Shown piece by piece: positions 18,297-29,444 of a stretch of 64,000 nucleotides of DNA. The position numbers and the translations under genes are program-made. The DNA is from an uncultured Rhizobiaceae bacterium (lineage in GTDB: Bacteria; Pseudomonadota; Alphaproteobacteria; Rhizobiales; Rhizobiaceae), in NCBI GenBank assembly GCA_958296345.1, contig CATQIJ010000012.1, positions 62,001 through 126,000 of the forward strand. The letters are read 5' to 3'. The notes under the pieces are model-generated. The model was given only the letters and a program-made list of their open reading frames with translations, was not told the origin of the DNA and did no database searches. Each line of letters starts with the position of its first letter. Within the stretch, counting starts at the first letter, position 1.

Positions 18297-18705
18297 ATGC
18301 GCTTTGCACCGGTTTTTAGAAGTATTGATATTTTGATGGTTGCAGTGCTTGTGGCTTCTGTGGTCTGGACCTTCAAAATAAAGTACGACAGTCAAGAAGC
18401 AATTGACAGTGTTGCTAGGTTGCAAAAGCAGATTGAAGCTGAAGAAAACCGTGTTGACCTTTTAAAGTCGGGATTGGAGCTTGCTTACAAGCCCATCACG
18501 CTTAGAGAAATTAGTGAAACACTATGGCGGGCAATTGGAATTAAAGCCGATTGAGCCAGCACAGCTTGCAAATGATAATTCTTTACGGGGTTTAAATCAC
18601 CAGAAATTATTATTGGAAATGAAGATGGCGATGGATTTGCTGAAATTGATAATACGGTAAGTACAGGCAGTGTTGGTATTCCGACGAAACGAGATGCAGG
18701 AATGA
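18297..18705 (+). CDS. ftsL: Cell division protein FtsL, frameshifted as sequenced
   Basis: A short N-terminal cytoplasmic part, one membrane helix (ILMVAVLVASVVWTF) and a coiled coil (AIDSVARLQKQIEAEENRVD) identify FtsL, the small divisome protein that bridges FtsQ/FtsB and FtsW/FtsI. The open frame runs only to 18554, but a better reading needs an extra base removed in the GGG run at 18470-18472. That gives SDWSLLTSPSRLEKLV and then LELKPIEPAQLANDN. A missing G at 18587-18590 then leads to FKSPEIIIGNEDGDG. In that last frame no stop separates it from ftsI, so a third indel probably lies before the TGA at 18703-18705, which overlaps the ftsI ATG. The extent is therefore reconstructed. Confidence 0.75.
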
Positions 18706-20369
18706 ATTTGCGTTTTAAGCCACCGCGCGATGCTTCTCACCTGAGTTTTGATGGTTCAGGAAAAGCCGCTGATGTGCAGGCAAAGTCTCGTATCTTTCTA
18801 TCAATGATATTACTAGGTGTCGCCTATACGGTGATTGTTGGCAGGCTTGTAATGTTAGGCTTTGTCGAGCCGGGTGAAGCTTCTGCTGGTTTGCGCCCTG
18901 ATATTTCTATACTGCTAGGCGCCCTGATATTAGAGACAGAAATGGTGAAACACTAGCAACTGATATTGTAACGTCATCTTTGTTTGCTGAACCTAATAAA
19001 ATTGTCGATGTTGATGAGGCGGTGGAGAAACTACAATCCGTCCTGCCAATTATTGATGTTAAAAAAGTTCATCGTCGACTTAGCAGCAAAGCCGGTTTTG
19101 TGTGGTTGAAACGTGAGTTGACACCCGCCAAAGAAAGCCAAATTTTGGCGCTTGGTATTCCAGTTTTGGATTTCGCAAAGAAACCAGACGATTTTACCCT
19201 AATGGTGAAACCGCTTCGCATCTCGTCGGTCATGTGAATATTGATAATGTTGGTATTGCTGGTCTTGAAAATATATTGATGATCGCGGTCTTAAAGAGCT
19301 TCGATCGTTAGGTCTTGCAAGTAATAAGGACATGCAGCCAGTTCATCTTTCAATTGACTTGCGTGTTCAGCACTATGTTCGTGAAGAACTTGCAGAAGCG
19401 ATGCGTCGTTATAAGGCAATTGCTGCTGGTGCTGTTGTCTTAATGCAAAGACGGGAGAGGTTGTCGCGATGGCATCTCTGCCAGATTATAATCCAAACAA
19501 ACCCGTTGATGCACTTAAAAAAGAGAACCTTAACCGTGTGAGTGCTGGGCTTTTTGAAATGGGTTCTACCTTCAAAGCTTTTACAACTGCTATGGCGCTT
19601 GATAGTGGCAAGGTTAGTATGGGCAGTCGTTTTGATGCACGAAAAGCGCTTCGGATTGGTGGTCATACGATTAATGATTTCCACGCCAAAAGAAAATCTT
19701 AAGTGTCCCAGAGGTGTTTATCTATTCATCAAATATTGGTACCGCAAAAATGGCAGACGTGGTTGGTGTTAAAGGTCATCGTGAGTTTTTGCATCGTATT
19801 GGTCTTTTAAGCCGTATGCCTTTTGAATTACCGGAGGTTGCACATCCTGTTGAACCAAAGAAATGGAAGAAAATTCATTCTGTCACCATCTCATATGGTC
19901 ATGTGCAACAACAACGCCGCTGCAAACCGCTGTTGCTGTGCCGCACTTGTTAATGGTGGCAGGCTTATAACGCCAACATTATTCCGCGCTTCGCAGGCTC
20001 AAGCTGATGCGGAAGCCGTTCAGGTTATTTCAGCTAAGACGAGTAAAAATATGCGCGATTTGATGCGTATGAACGTTGAGAAAGGTTCAGGTAAAAGAGC
20101 AGAAGTCCCTGGATTTCGAGTAGGTGGCAAAACAGGTACTGCCGAAAAGGTCGTAAACGGTCGTTATTCTAGTAAAGTTCGATTTAATGCATTCCTTGCA
20201 ACTTCCCAGTTGATGACCCTCAATATGTGGTTTTAGTGTTTGTTGATGAACCAAAGCCTGAAGAAGTAAGAAAAGTGCAACGGCTGGCCTCAATGCTGCC
20301 CCTGTTGTGAGAAATATAATTAGACGCTCTGCTTCGGTTTTGGGTGTGCGGCTGAATTCGGAAATGTAG
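18702..20369 (+). CDS. ftsI: Penicillin-binding protein 3 (FtsI), broken by nine one-base deletions as sequenced
   Basis: The pieces in successive frames read as one septal transpeptidase. They comprise an N-terminal membrane helix (IFLSMILLGVAYTVIVGRLV), a dimerisation domain (DIRDRNGETLATDI) and the transpeptidase motifs GSTFKAF (SxxK, catalytic Ser), YSSNIG (SxN) and GGKTGTAEK (KTG). It ends in VRLNSEM at TAG 20367. I placed breaks near 18910, 19189, 19270, 19439, 19695, 19903, 19942, 20204 and 20268, and each is satisfied by one missing base. FtsI crosslinks septal peptidoglycan and is essential, and active-site motifs are all intact, so the breaks are far more likely sequence errors than decay. 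Length after repair is about 560 residues, normal for the family. Confidence 0.88.
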
Positions 20370-20453
20370 CGAATCCCTGTTAATTGCCAATTAGACAGGC
20401 AAACAAGATAATATGTTAAACGTGATTCGTGGGTTATTAGGGAAGCTGCGCAT

Positions 20454-21902
20454 ATGAAACTAGAAAGAATTGCAGAATTGAATCTGGATGTCCAGAAGAA
20501 ATCGCTGCTATAGATATTTCTGGTGTTGCTGCAAATTCTCTGATATCAAAGATGGCTATCTGTTTTTTGGGTTAGCTGGTACGAATTTTGATGGCGCTAA
20601 ATTTACATCTAATGCTCAAGAGAACGGTGCGGTTGCTGCTGTTGTGTCAACCAAATCTGATATAGGTGATGTTTCAATTCCTGTCTGGCGCTGCGAAGAT
20701 CCAAGGCGCATCTTGGCTTATACGGCAGCACAATTTTATCCAAAGCAACCCGAGATTATTGGCACTGTAACAGGTACTGCTGGAAAAACTTCAGTTGCAA
20801 CTTTTCTTCGTCAAATTTGGGATGCTGATAGCCGCGTTGCGGCTAGTCTTGGTACGACAGGTGTCGTTGCTCCTGGACGCGAAGATTATGGAAACCTAAC
20901 AACACCAGATCCAATATCACTTCACCGATTGCTTGATGAGCTTGCCAGGGATGGCATCATGCACGCAGCAATGGAAGCGTCTTCGCATGGTTTAGATCAA
21001 AGACGACTTGATGGCGTAAGACTTTCGGTTGGAGGATTTACCAATCTTGGCCGAGATCACTTGGATTATCACCCAACTGTTGAAGACTATCTTGAAGCTA
21101 AGATGTTGTTGTTTCGTGAGCGCCTTCCCAAAGGAGCACCTGCTGTAATTTTTGCGGATGATCCTTTTTCTCAAGCTGCGATTGATGCGGCGAATGAGGG
21201 GGGATGTGAGGTTTTAACTGTGGGACGGGCTGGTGAATTTATTGCGTTGAAAAAAGTTGAGCATCTTCAATTGGTCAGGTTGTTGAGTTGCAACATTCTG
21301 GTGAGCACTACCGTATAGATTTTCTCTAGCGGGTGATTTTCAAATTGCAAATGGTTTGGTAGCTGCTGGTATGGCTATAGCAACAGGCACTTCTGCTAAA
21401 GTTGCTTTCAAAGCATTAGAAAAACTTCAGGTGCTTCTGGTCGATTAGAACTTGTTGGGAAGTCTCAAAAGGTGCGCCTGTTTACGTGGATTACGCTCAT
21501 AAGCCTGAAGCACTTGAAAATGTTTTATCTTCGCTTCGTCCATTTACGTCTGGTAGGATTGTGCTTGCTTTTGGGTGTGGCGGTGATCGCGACCCTGGAA
21601 AACGCGCTATTATGGGCGAAATTGCTTCACGTTTAGCAGACGTTGTTATTGTGACAGATGGACAATCACGAACAGAAAATCCGGTTGAAATTCGAGCAAG
21701 TATTATGGCCGCTTGTGAAGGTGCTGTTGAAATTGGTGACCGTGCCAAAGCCATCGAACACGGATGCGGAATTTTAGAAGAGGGTGACTGCTTTGTAGTT
21801 GCTGGCAAGGGGCATGAGCCAGGCCAAATTGTTGGTGATAAGATATTACCATTCTCTGACCATGATGTTATTCGTAGCGTTTTAAATGGAGTTTCCGCAT
21901 GA
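20454..21902 (+). CDS. murE: UDP-MurNAc-tripeptide ligase MurE, broken by about six one-base deletions as sequenced
   Basis: The pieces join to a Mur ligase of about 485 residues: MKLERIAEL at ATG 20454, then [13 protein letters not shown], the P-loop [36 protein letters not shown], and the C-terminal [12 protein letters not shown] and GDRDPGKR (the latter close to the diaminopimelate-binding region). It adds the third residue, expected to be meso-diaminopimelate, to UDP-MurNAc-L-Ala-D-Glu. Breaks lie near 20480, 20538, 21268, 21323, 21426 and 21468, all one-base deletions. The stop overlaps the murF start. Motifs are intact, so the gene is probably functional in the organism. Confidence 0.88.
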
Positions 21903-23299
21903 GCTATCTTTGGGAAACTGATGCAGTCTTGGCAGCAACTAATGGTAGGCCTGTTGGAAATATGCCAGAAGGCATTACAGGAATTTCAATTGATAGTAGA
22001 ACGCTTAAAAAAGGCGAGGCATTTTTTGCTATTAAAGGTGATCAGTTCGATGGGCATGATTTTCTTGCTGCTGCATTACGAGCAGGCGCCGCCTTCGCCG
22101 TTGTTGATGAAAATAGGCTTGTTTCGCTCGGTGGCTTAAAAATTCCTTTGATCGTTGTTCGTGATGTTTTGGAGGCTATGACTCATTTGGGGTTAGCTTC
22201 GCGTGCACGTTCAAAAGCACAAATTATTGCTGTAACAGGTAGTGTGGGTAAAACCTCAGTTAAAGAAATGCTTCGCACTGTGCTTTCAGTTAGTGGTGAA
22301 GTTCATGCTTCTGTTGCCTCATTTAATAACCATTGGGGCGTGCCTTTGACGCTGGCGAGAATGCCTGAAAGTGCCAAATTTGGTGTTTTTGAAATTGGTA
22401 TGAACCACCCTGGTGAAATTAGGCCACTTGTTAAAATGGTGAGACCGCATGTTGCTCTCATAAATAATGTTGCGGCAGCTCATATTGGCGCTTTCGAGAC
22501 GATAGATGATATCGCTAAAGCAAAAGCTGAGATATTTGAAGGTGTAGTGCCTGGCGGATACGGAATTATCAATCACGATGATAAGCGTTATATTTTACAA
22601 CGCGATTTAGCCAAGGCTGCTGAAATTGAGCATTTGATTTCATTTGGCCAAAAACGCGGGTCAGATATTTGGCTAAGAAACCTTGAACAAGCTGATGGTG
22701 GCTTGAAACTTGATGTTCGTATTAAAGGTAAAGACTATATCTACGAATTGCCTGTAACAGGCGAGCATATGGCGATGAACTCTCTTGCGGTTCTTGCTGC
22801 AGCTAGCCTTTCGGGGGCGGAAGTTGTGAAAACGGCTGATGCAATGAGCCGTGTTGCGCCAGCCGATGGCCGTGGAACGCGATATACTATAGGTGGCCCT
22901 GGTGCTATGGGCATTACTATTATTGATGAAAGTTACAATGCAAATCCTGCTTCTATGGAAGCTGCTTTAAATGTATTAGCAAGTTTTGGCGGCGTGAAGA
23001 CAAAGCGTAGAATTGCAGTTTTGGGCGATATGATGGAATTGGGCCGTCAATCGAAAAAACTTCATGAGGGTTTAGCTAAGTTCATTTCTTCATCAAAAGC
23101 GGATCTTGTATTTTTAGTGGGGCCAGAAATGGAACATCTTGCAAAGATTTTGCCGAATGAAAAGCTTGGCGGACATTATGTTGATACCGCTAATTTGTCT
23201 GAGCGTTTGAAAGTTGTTTTGAAAGCTGGGGACGTTGTGGTGTTTAAGGCGTCCAACAGCATGAAGTTTTCAAAAATTGTACAAGAAATATTGGAATAA
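21899..23299 (+). CDS. murF: UDP-MurNAc-tripeptide--D-alanyl-D-alanine ligase MurF
   Basis: An intact 466-residue Mur ligase. The N-terminal domain shows [17 protein letters not shown], the ATP P-loop is [14 protein letters not shown] (about 113-126), followed by [17 protein letters not shown] (family-specific substrate loop), [11 protein letters not shown] and, in the C-terminal domain, [13 protein letters not shown]. It adds D-Ala-D-Ala to UDP-MurNAc-tripeptide in the cytoplasm. The ATG lies inside the end of murE (four-base overlap). The ORF is unbroken, so the error-rich region ends at about 21.47 kb. Confidence 0.96.
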   Translation: MSYLWETDAVLAATNGRPVGNMPEGITGISIDSRTLKKGEAFFAIKGDQFDGHDFLAAALRAGAAFAVVDENRLVSLGGLKIPLIVVRDVLEAMTHLGLASRARSKAQIIAVTGSVGKTSVKEMLRTVLSVSGEVHASVASFNNHWGVPLTLARMPESAKFGVFEIGMNHPGEIRPLVKMVRPHVALINNVAAAHIGAFETIDDIAKAKAEIFEGVVPGGYGIINHDDKRYILQRDLAKAAEIEHLISFGQKRGSDIWLRNLEQADGGLKLDVRIKGKDYIYELPVTGEHMAMNSLAVLAAASLSGAEVVKTADAMSRVAPADGRGTRYTIGGPGAMGITIIDESYNANPASMEAALNVLASFGGVKTKRRIAVLGDMMELGRQSKKLHEGLAKFISSSKADLVFLVGPEMEHLAKILPNEKLGGHYVDTANLSERLKVVLKAGDVVVFKASNSMKFSKIVQEILE

Positions 23300-23333
23300 A
23301 TTATAGCCTTGAGGCTACGAAGGGGAAATATCG

Positions 23334-24419
23334 ATGCTTTACTATCTTGGACAGGAATATTCGTCTGACGTTTCCGTTCTGAATATTTTTAGATATATCA
23401 CCTTCCGAACTGGTGCAGCACTTGTTACCTCTGCCCTTATCGTATTTTTATTCGGGCCACGCATTATCGCTGGTTTGAAAATTCGTCAAGGTAACGGCCA
23501 ACCGATTAGATCTGATGGCCCTGAAACACATTTTGCAAAAGCTGGTACACCGACAATGGGCGGCTTGATGATCCTCTTTGGACTGATCGCATCATCGCTT
23601 CTGTGGGCAAATTTATCCAGTATTTATGTTTGGGTGATTTTGCTGGTAACGCTAGGGTTTGGTCTTATCGGCTTCTATGATGACTATCTAAAAGTATCTG
23701 CTGCAAGCCATAAAGGGTTTTCTGGTAAAGCAAGACTAACGTTAGAGTTCTTAATTGCCGGGATTGCTTGTTATGCAATTATGACAGCTGGTAAAGAACC
23801 ATTTTCATCGTCACTTACGTTCCCATTTTTTAAAGATTTGCTGTTAAACCTTGGTTGGTTTTTTGTACCATTTGGCGCATTCGTAATAGTTGCGGCAGGT
23901 AATGCGGTTAATCTAACAGATGGCCTTGATGGTTTGGCGATTGTACCTGTGATGATAGCTGCGGCATCCTTTGGAGTAATTGCTTATCTGTCTGGTAATG
24001 CTATTTTTGCGGGCTACCTACAAATTCATTTTGTACAAGGTACAGGCGAAATTGCGGTTCTTTGTGGAGCGTTAATTGGTGCAGGTCTAGGTTTCCTTTG
24101 GTTTAACGCACCACCTGCTGCGATTTTTATGGGTGATACGGGATCGCTTGCTCTTGGCGGCATGATTGGCGCAATTGCTGTTGCGACGAAACACGAGATT
24201 GTTTTGGTTATCATTGGTGGACTTTTTGTAATGGAGGCATTGTCAGTCATTATTCAAGTTGCATCGTTTAAGTTGACAGGAAAGCGCGTTTTTAAAATGG
24301 CACCCATTCATCATCATTTTGAGAAAAAGGGCTGGACGGAAAGTCAGGTTGTTATTCGTTTCTGGATTATCTCAGTCATGCTTGCACTCATTGGTCTTGC
24401 GACCTTAAAGTTACGTTAA
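23334..24419 (+). CDS. mraY: Phospho-MurNAc-pentapeptide translocase MraY
   Basis: A 361-residue integral membrane enzyme with about ten hydrophobic helices. Signature loops are [19 protein letters not shown] (catalytic Asp pair), [13 protein letters not shown] (metal-binding Asp), [10 protein letters not shown] and [11 protein letters not shown] (His motif). It transfers phospho-MurNAc-pentapeptide from UMP to undecaprenyl phosphate, making lipid I at the inner face of the cytoplasmic membrane. A GAAGGGG sequence precedes the ATG at 23334. It lies in the standard place between murF and murD. Confidence 0.97.
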   Translation: MLYYLGQEYSSDVSVLNIFRYITFRTGAALVTSALIVFLFGPRIIAGLKIRQGNGQPIRSDGPETHFAKAGTPTMGGLMILFGLIASSLLWANLSSIYVWVILLVTLGFGLIGFYDDYLKVSAASHKGFSGKARLTLEFLIAGIACYAIMTAGKEPFSSSLTFPFFKDLLLNLGWFFVPFGAFVIVAAGNAVNLTDGLDGLAIVPVMIAAASFGVIAYLSGNAIFAGYLQIHFVQGTGEIAVLCGALIGAGLGFLWFNAPPAAIFMGDTGSLALGGMIGAIAVATKHEIVLVIIGGLFVMEALSVIIQVASFKLTGKRVFKMAPIHHHFEKKGWTESQVVIRFWIISVMLALIGLATLKLR

Positions 24420-24432
24420 GGGGTAATTCTAA

Positions 24433-25752
24433 ATGATCCCCGTCACCACACGCAAAGGACAAAGAATAGCCCTCTTCGGATTAGGCGGTTCTGGCATGGT
24501 TACTGCCGAAGCCTTAGTTGCGGGTGGTGCTATGGTTGTCGCTTTTGACGACAATCCTCAAAGGGTTGAGGAAGCTTCTTCAAAAGGCATTCCAACGGGC
24601 GATTTGCGTGATTATGATTTTTCTGAAGCTGATGCCTTAGTACTCTCACCTGGTGTTCCGCTTACGCATCCAAAACCTCATTGGACAGTTGAGCTTGCGA
24701 ATGCACATGATGTTCCGATTATAGGCGATGTAGCTCTTTTTGCAGATGAACGTAGAGCGCTTTCTCCTCAGTCGCATTTTGTAGCAATTACAGGAACGAA
24801 CGGTAAGTCAACGACGACAGCATTGATTTCTCATGTTCTTACAACTACTGGGCGCGATGTTCAAATGGGCGGCAATATTGGCCGCGCAGTTCTATCACTT
24901 GATGCACTTTCAGATGATAAAATCTATGTGGTTGAATGTTCGTCTTATCAAATTGATTTGGCACCTGAGTTAGATCCATCAATTGGCGTATTATTAAATT
25001 TAGCACCAGACCATTTAGACCGTCATGGCACAATGGATCATTATGCCGAGATAAAATCTCGATTGGTTGCTCACAGTGCGACTTTTATCATTGGTAATGA
25101 TGATCAATATTGCACAAACATTTCTGATGAACTTGAAAGGAGTGGTGCGTCTGTTATTCGGATTTCAAATGATAAACTTATATCAGGCATCGCTACTTTA
25201 CGAGGAAAACATAATGCGCAAAATGCTGCTGCTGCGATCGCAGTTTGTAAATCTGTTGGGTTGAGTGATGATGAAATTCAAACTGGATTAAATTCATTTC
25301 CGGGACTAGCTCACCGAATGGAAATTGTTGGCAGTGTTGGTGACGTGCTCTTTGTAAATGATTCTAAAGGTACAAATGCTGATGCAGCTGCTATGGCATT
25401 GGGCAGTTTCGAAAATATTCATTGGATTGCTGGCGGCTTGCCAAAAGAAGGGGGCATAGAAAGTCTGCGCCCGTTTTTTAAACGTATTCGTAAAGCATAT
25501 TTGATTGGAGAAGCTGCTCCTGAATTTTCTGTGACACTTGGTAGTGATGTTGCTTTTGAGATTTCTCAAACACTGGACGTGGCAGTTGAAAATGCGGGTG
25601 CTGACGCAACTCATAGTAATGAAAAATCAGTAGTTATGCTGTCTCCTGCTTGCGCCAGTTTTGATCAGTTTGCAAATTTTGAAGTTCGTGGAGATGCTTT
25701 TCGGACAGAAGTTGAAAAGCTGAATAATTTAATTCCATACGGGGAAAGTTAA
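24433..25752 (+). CDS. murD: UDP-MurNAc-L-alanine--D-glutamate ligase MurD
   Basis: A 439-residue Mur ligase. The N-terminal Rossmann-like part starts [18 protein letters not shown], the P-loop is [15 protein letters not shown] (about 117-131), followed by [15 protein letters not shown] and [17 protein letters not shown], and a C-terminal [17 protein letters not shown]. It adds D-Glu to UDP-MurNAc-L-Ala. It begins 13 bases after mraY and ends one base before the ftsW start, consistent with one transcript. No defects are visible. Confidence 0.96.
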   Translation: MIPVTTRKGQRIALFGLGGSGMVTAEALVAGGAMVVAFDDNPQRVEEASSKGIPTGDLRDYDFSEADALVLSPGVPLTHPKPHWTVELANAHDVPIIGDVALFADERRALSPQSHFVAITGTNGKSTTTALISHVLTTTGRDVQMGGNIGRAVLSLDALSDDKIYVVECSSYQIDLAPELDPSIGVLLNLAPDHLDRHGTMDHYAEIKSRLVAHSATFIIGNDDQYCTNISDELERSGASVIRISNDKLISGIATLRGKHNAQNAAAAIAVCKSVGLSDDEIQTGLNSFPGLAHRMEIVGSVGDVLFVNDSKGTNADAAAMALGSFENIHWIAGGLPKEGGIESLRPFFKRIRKAYLIGEAAPEFSVTLGSDVAFEISQTLDVAVENAGADATHSNEKSVVMLSPACASFDQFANFEVRGDAFRTEVEKLNNLIPYGES

Positions 25753-25753
25753 G

Positions 25754-26908
25754 ATGGTAAGTCGCGCAGATAAAAGCCTTCTCGCTGAATGGTGGCGGAC
25801 AATTGATAAACCTCTTTTATCAGCATTGCTATTTTTAATGCTATGTGGGTTTTTGATGTCTTTTGCGGGTAGTCCTCCTGTTGCAGAGCGTATTGGCGTT
25901 GGTGAGTTTCACTTTATAAAACGCCATGCTTTCTTTTTAGTACCTGCAATTGTGATTATGATTGGCTTTTCCATGTTCTCGCCTAAACAGGTGCGTCGTG
26001 CCGCTTTTATAATGTTTGCTTTTTCTGTCATAGCACTTCTTGCAACCTTGTTTATAGGCTCGTCCGCAAAAGGCTCTAGTCGTTGGATTTATATTGCAGG
26101 CTTCACACTCCAGCCGTCTGAGTTTGTTAAACCAGCCTTTGTAATTATAACGGCTTGGCTCTTTGCTGAGAACTCTCGCCGGCCAGATATACCAGGAAAT
26201 TTATTTTCAATTATTTTGTTTGGTATTGTTGCGGCTTTATTGATTGTGCAGCCGGACTTTGGACAAACTATGCTGATTGCAATTGTATGGGGTGCTTTGT
26301 TCTTTATGGCCGGTATGCCTTGGATTTGGATAATGGTACTTGGTGCTATTGCTGTGGTTGGGATGTTAACGGCCTATCTAATGTTCTCTCACGTTGCCAG
26401 TCGTATCAATCGCTTCATTACGGGTGAGGGTGATAATTATCAAGTTGATAGAGGAATTGATGCACTCGTCAATGGCGGATGGCTTGGTCAAGGGCCAGGT
26501 GAGGGTACTGTGAAGAATATCTTACCCGATAGTCATACGGACTTTTTGTTTGCAGTAATTGCAGAAGAATTTGGTATTATAGCCTGTATGCTTTTGGTTG
26601 GTCTCTTTGCTTTTGTTGTACTTCGAGGATTAGCAAAATCATTGCACGAGAATGACGCTTACGTCCGTATGAGTGCATCTGGTCTTGTATTGCTCTTTGG
26701 GTTTCAATCGATGATTAACATCGGTGTTAATCTCAAGTTACTTCCTGCGAAAGGTATGACGTTACCGTTTATTTCATATGGTGGTTCTTCGATGATTGCG
26801 ATGGCAATGGGAATGGGCTTCTTGCTTGCGCTTACACGCTCAAGACCAGAACGCAGACAAAGTTCATCAATTGGGTTTGGTATTCATATTGCAAAGCCAG
26901 CTGAATAA
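25754..26908 (+). CDS. ftsW: Septal peptidoglycan glycosyltransferase FtsW (SEDS family)
   Basis: A 384-residue SEDS membrane protein with about ten helices. Diagnostic segments are KGSSRWIYIAGFTLQPSEFVK (split here: KGSSRWIYIA and LQPSEFVKPA), QPDFGQTMLI, GPGEGTVKNILPDSHTDFLF with the catalytic-loop Asp region, and PFISYGGSSMIAMA near the C-terminus. FtsW polymerises glycan strands at the septum together with FtsI. It starts two bases after murD and ends 13 bases before murG. No signal of frameshift is seen. Confidence 0.95.
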   Translation: MVSRADKSLLAEWWRTIDKPLLSALLFLMLCGFLMSFAGSPPVAERIGVGEFHFIKRHAFFLVPAIVIMIGFSMFSPKQVRRAAFIMFAFSVIALLATLFIGSSAKGSSRWIYIAGFTLQPSEFVKPAFVIITAWLFAENSRRPDIPGNLFSIILFGIVAALLIVQPDFGQTMLIAIVWGALFFMAGMPWIWIMVLGAIAVVGMLTAYLMFSHVASRINRFITGEGDNYQVDRGIDALVNGGWLGQGPGEGTVKNILPDSHTDFLFAVIAEEFGIIACMLLVGLFAFVVLRGLAKSLHENDAYVRMSASGLVLLFGFQSMINIGVNLKLLPAKGMTLPFISYGGSSMIAMAMGMGFLLALTRSRPERRQSSSIGFGIHIAKPAE

Positions 26909-26921
26909 GGGTGGAGTAGAT

Positions 26922-28007
26922 ATGTCTAAGGGTGTTATTCTTTTATGTGCTGGTGGTACGGGTGGACATTTGTTTCCTGCCGAAGCGGTTGCGCATGAAA
27001 TGAAAAAACGTGGCTATACAGTTCATTTAGCTGCTGATGATCGCGTTGAACGGTTTGCTGATAAGTTTCCTGCAGAAGAAATTCATCAGATAAAGTCAGC
27101 AACGCTTGGTTCTAAAAATCCAATTGCAATTTTGCGAACTTTAAAAAGCCTTTGGTCTGGGTATAAGCAAAGCCGTAAATTGCTTGCTAAACTTCAGCCT
27201 GTTGCGGTCGCTGGTTTTGGTGGCTACCCAACTGTGCCACCTCTATTGGCTGCTACTCGTTTGAACATCCCAACGCTTGTTCATGAATCCAATGCAGTTC
27301 TAGGTCGTGCAAATCGGTTACTCTCAAAGAAAGTAAATAAGGTTGCAATTGGATTTGGTGATACAAAGCATATGGGAGATGTTCAGGTAAATGTAACTGG
27401 AAATCCTGTTCGCCCTGATATTTTAAAAGCTGCTATTCAAAAATACCCGCAACGCACAGTTGGTGCAAAATTTAATCTACTAGTATTTGGCGGAAGTCAG
27501 GGTGCTGCATTTTTTAGTGAAGTAATGCCCGCCGCTTGTAAGTTATTAAGTGCTGAAGAGCGTGGACTATTAAGTATTGTTCAACAAGCAAGGCCAGAAG
27601 ATAAAGACGAAGTTATTTCTGCCTATAAAGATATGGGGATAGATGCTGAAGTAGAAAGTTTTTTTGGTGATATGGCATCCAAACTGCAAGCCTCTCATTT
27701 GGTGATTAGCCGAGCAGGGGCCTCTACTGTGAGTGAACTTGCTGTTATGGGGCGGTCATCAATTTTAGTGCCATACCCACATGCGCTTGATCATGATCAG
27801 GCCACTAATGCTGCAGCTGTAGCAAAAGAGGGTGGTGCGACTTTGTTTGATCAATCTGCATTAACACCAAAATTGTTGGCGGATGAAATCTCTCGTGCTA
27901 TCGCAGACCCGAAAAAACTTGCACTTGCTGCAAAAAATGCCAAAAAGACTGGCAAACCCGATGCGACAAAAGCTTTGGCTAATATGCTAGAAGCGCTTGC
28001 CGTTTAA
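26922..28007 (+). CDS. murG: UDP-GlcNAc--lipid I N-acetylglucosaminyltransferase MurG
   Basis: A 361-residue GT-B glycosyltransferase: CAGGTGGHLFPAEAVA is the N-terminal glycine-rich loop, GFGGYPTVPPLLAA and HESNAVLGRANR follow, and the C-terminal half has VFGGSQGAAFFSE and the UDP-GlcNAc-binding SRAGASTVSELAVMG. It converts lipid I to lipid II on the cytoplasmic face of the membrane. I place the start at ATG 26922 (MSKGVILLCAGG), preceded by GGGTGGAG; the frame is open further upstream inside ftsW but that part is out of the family. Confidence 0.96.
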   Translation: MSKGVILLCAGGTGGHLFPAEAVAHEMKKRGYTVHLAADDRVERFADKFPAEEIHQIKSATLGSKNPIAILRTLKSLWSGYKQSRKLLAKLQPVAVAGFGGYPTVPPLLAATRLNIPTLVHESNAVLGRANRLLSKKVNKVAIGFGDTKHMGDVQVNVTGNPVRPDILKAAIQKYPQRTVGAKFNLLVFGGSQGAAFFSEVMPAACKLLSAEERGLLSIVQQARPEDKDEVISAYKDMGIDAEVESFFGDMASKLQASHLVISRAGASTVSELAVMGRSSILVPYPHALDHDQATNAAAVAKEGGATLFDQSALTPKLLADEISRAIADPKKLALAAKNAKKTGKPDATKALANMLEALAV

Positions 28008-28037
28008 GACAAAGATCAGACTCAGGAAAATACTCTC

Positions 28038-29441
28038 ATGAAAATGCCCGAAAAAATTGGCCTAGTTCACTTCGTTGGAATTGGCGGTATTGGTATGAGT
28101 GGTATTGCTGAAGTGCTTCATAATCTTGGTTACGAAGTGCAGGGATCTGACATGAGCGTAAGCGCTAATGTTCTGCGTCTACGTGAAAAAGGTATAACTG
28201 TTCACATTGGTCATCGGGCAGAAAACCTTGGTGATGCTGAAGTGATTGTTGCTTCAACTGTTATTAAACAAGATAATCCTGAACGCATTGCCGCGCGCGA
28301 GCGTAACCTTCCTATGGTCCGCCGAGCTGAAATGTTGGCAGAGTTGATGCGATTTAAGAAATCAATTGCGATTGGTGGGACGCACGGCAAAACAACTACG
28401 ACCACCATGGTAAGTACATTGCTTGTAGCTGGTGGTTTAGACCCAACGGTTATCAATGGCGGTATTATCAATGATATTGGAACCAATGCTCGTATGGGTG
28501 ATGGCGAATGGATGGTTGTTGAAGCGGATGAGTCTGATGGTACTTTCTTAAAGCTTCCGGCAGATGTGGCGGTCGTAACAAATATCGACCCTGAGCACTT
28601 GGATCACTACGGTGATTACGAAGCGGTTAAAAAAGCATTCACGACCTTCATTGAAAATGTGCCTTTTTACGGATTTGGCGTGATGTGTTTGGATCATCCT
28701 GAGGTTCAAGCGCAGGTTGCAAAAATTACGGATCGACGTGTTGTAACTTATGGAGCGAACCCTCAAGCAGAGGTGCGATTTTGTGATGTTGTATCAAAAG
28801 GTGCAAGTTCGCATTTTTCTATCGAAAGACGCGATCGCAAAACAGGAGAAGTTGAACGGATAGAAAATCTCGTTCTTCCTATGCCGGGTCTTTATAATGT
28901 TTCTAACGCTACTGCAGCTATCGCAATATCATTAGAGCTTGGTGTGAGTCATGATGCTATTCGAGATGGACTGTCATCATTCGGTGGTGTTAAGCGTCGC
29001 TTTACGCATACGGGTTCATGGAATGGTGTTGAGATTTATGATGATTATGCGCATCACCCCGTTGAAATAAGCTCAGTTCTTTCTGCTGCCCGTCAGGCAA
29101 GCTCAGGTAAAGTTATTGCAATTAAACAACCCCACCGCTACTCGCGTCTTGAAAGTCTGTTTGGTGATTTTTGTTCGTGTTTTAATGATGCTGACCATGT
29201 GCTTGTTGCGCCTGTTTATGAGGCGGGTGAAAAGCCGATTGAGGGGATTAACTCAGTAACGCTTGCAGAAGGTTTGCGTTCTGGCGGTCATAGGAGCGCC
29301 ATCGCAATTGATGGACCTGAGGCAATTGCTGCAAAGGTTGCGGAACTTGCTGAGCCAGGAGACTTTGTAATCTTCTTAGGTGCTGGCAACGTGAGTTCAT
29401 GGGCTTATGCGCTTCCTGATGAGTTGAAGGCGTTAGGCTAG
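28038..29441 (+). CDS. murC: UDP-N-acetylmuramate--L-alanine ligase MurC
   Basis: A 467-residue Mur ligase. It starts with [20 protein letters not shown] (dinucleotide-like fold) and has the P-loop [15 protein letters not shown] (about 113-127). These are followed by [27 protein letters not shown] and, in the C-terminal domain, [12 protein letters not shown] and QPHRYSRL. It adds the first amino acid, L-Ala, to UDP-MurNAc. A 30-base gap separates it from murG, with CAGGAAAATACTCTC before the ATG. It is intact. Confidence 0.96.
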   Translation: MKMPEKIGLVHFVGIGGIGMSGIAEVLHNLGYEVQGSDMSVSANVLRLREKGITVHIGHRAENLGDAEVIVASTVIKQDNPERIAARERNLPMVRRAEMLAELMRFKKSIAIGGTHGKTTTTTMVSTLLVAGGLDPTVINGGIINDIGTNARMGDGEWMVVEADESDGTFLKLPADVAVVTNIDPEHLDHYGDYEAVKKAFTTFIENVPFYGFGVMCLDHPEVQAQVAKITDRRVVTYGANPQAEVRFCDVVSKGASSHFSIERRDRKTGEVERIENLVLPMPGLYNVSNATAAIAISLELGVSHDAIRDGLSSFGGVKRRFTHTGSWNGVEIYDDYAHHPVEISSVLSAARQASSGKVIAIKQPHRYSRLESLFGDFCSCFNDADHVLVAPVYEAGEKPIEGINSVTLAEGLRSGGHRSAIAIDGPEAIAAKVAELAEPGDFVIFLGAGNVSSWAYALPDELKALG

Positions 29442-29444
29442 ATT

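Noticed and set aside
18702-21902. Programmed frameshifting in ftsI/murE
   Set aside because: Fifteen breaks in two genes with no shared slippery site or downstream structure cannot be programmed; they behave as random one-base losses.
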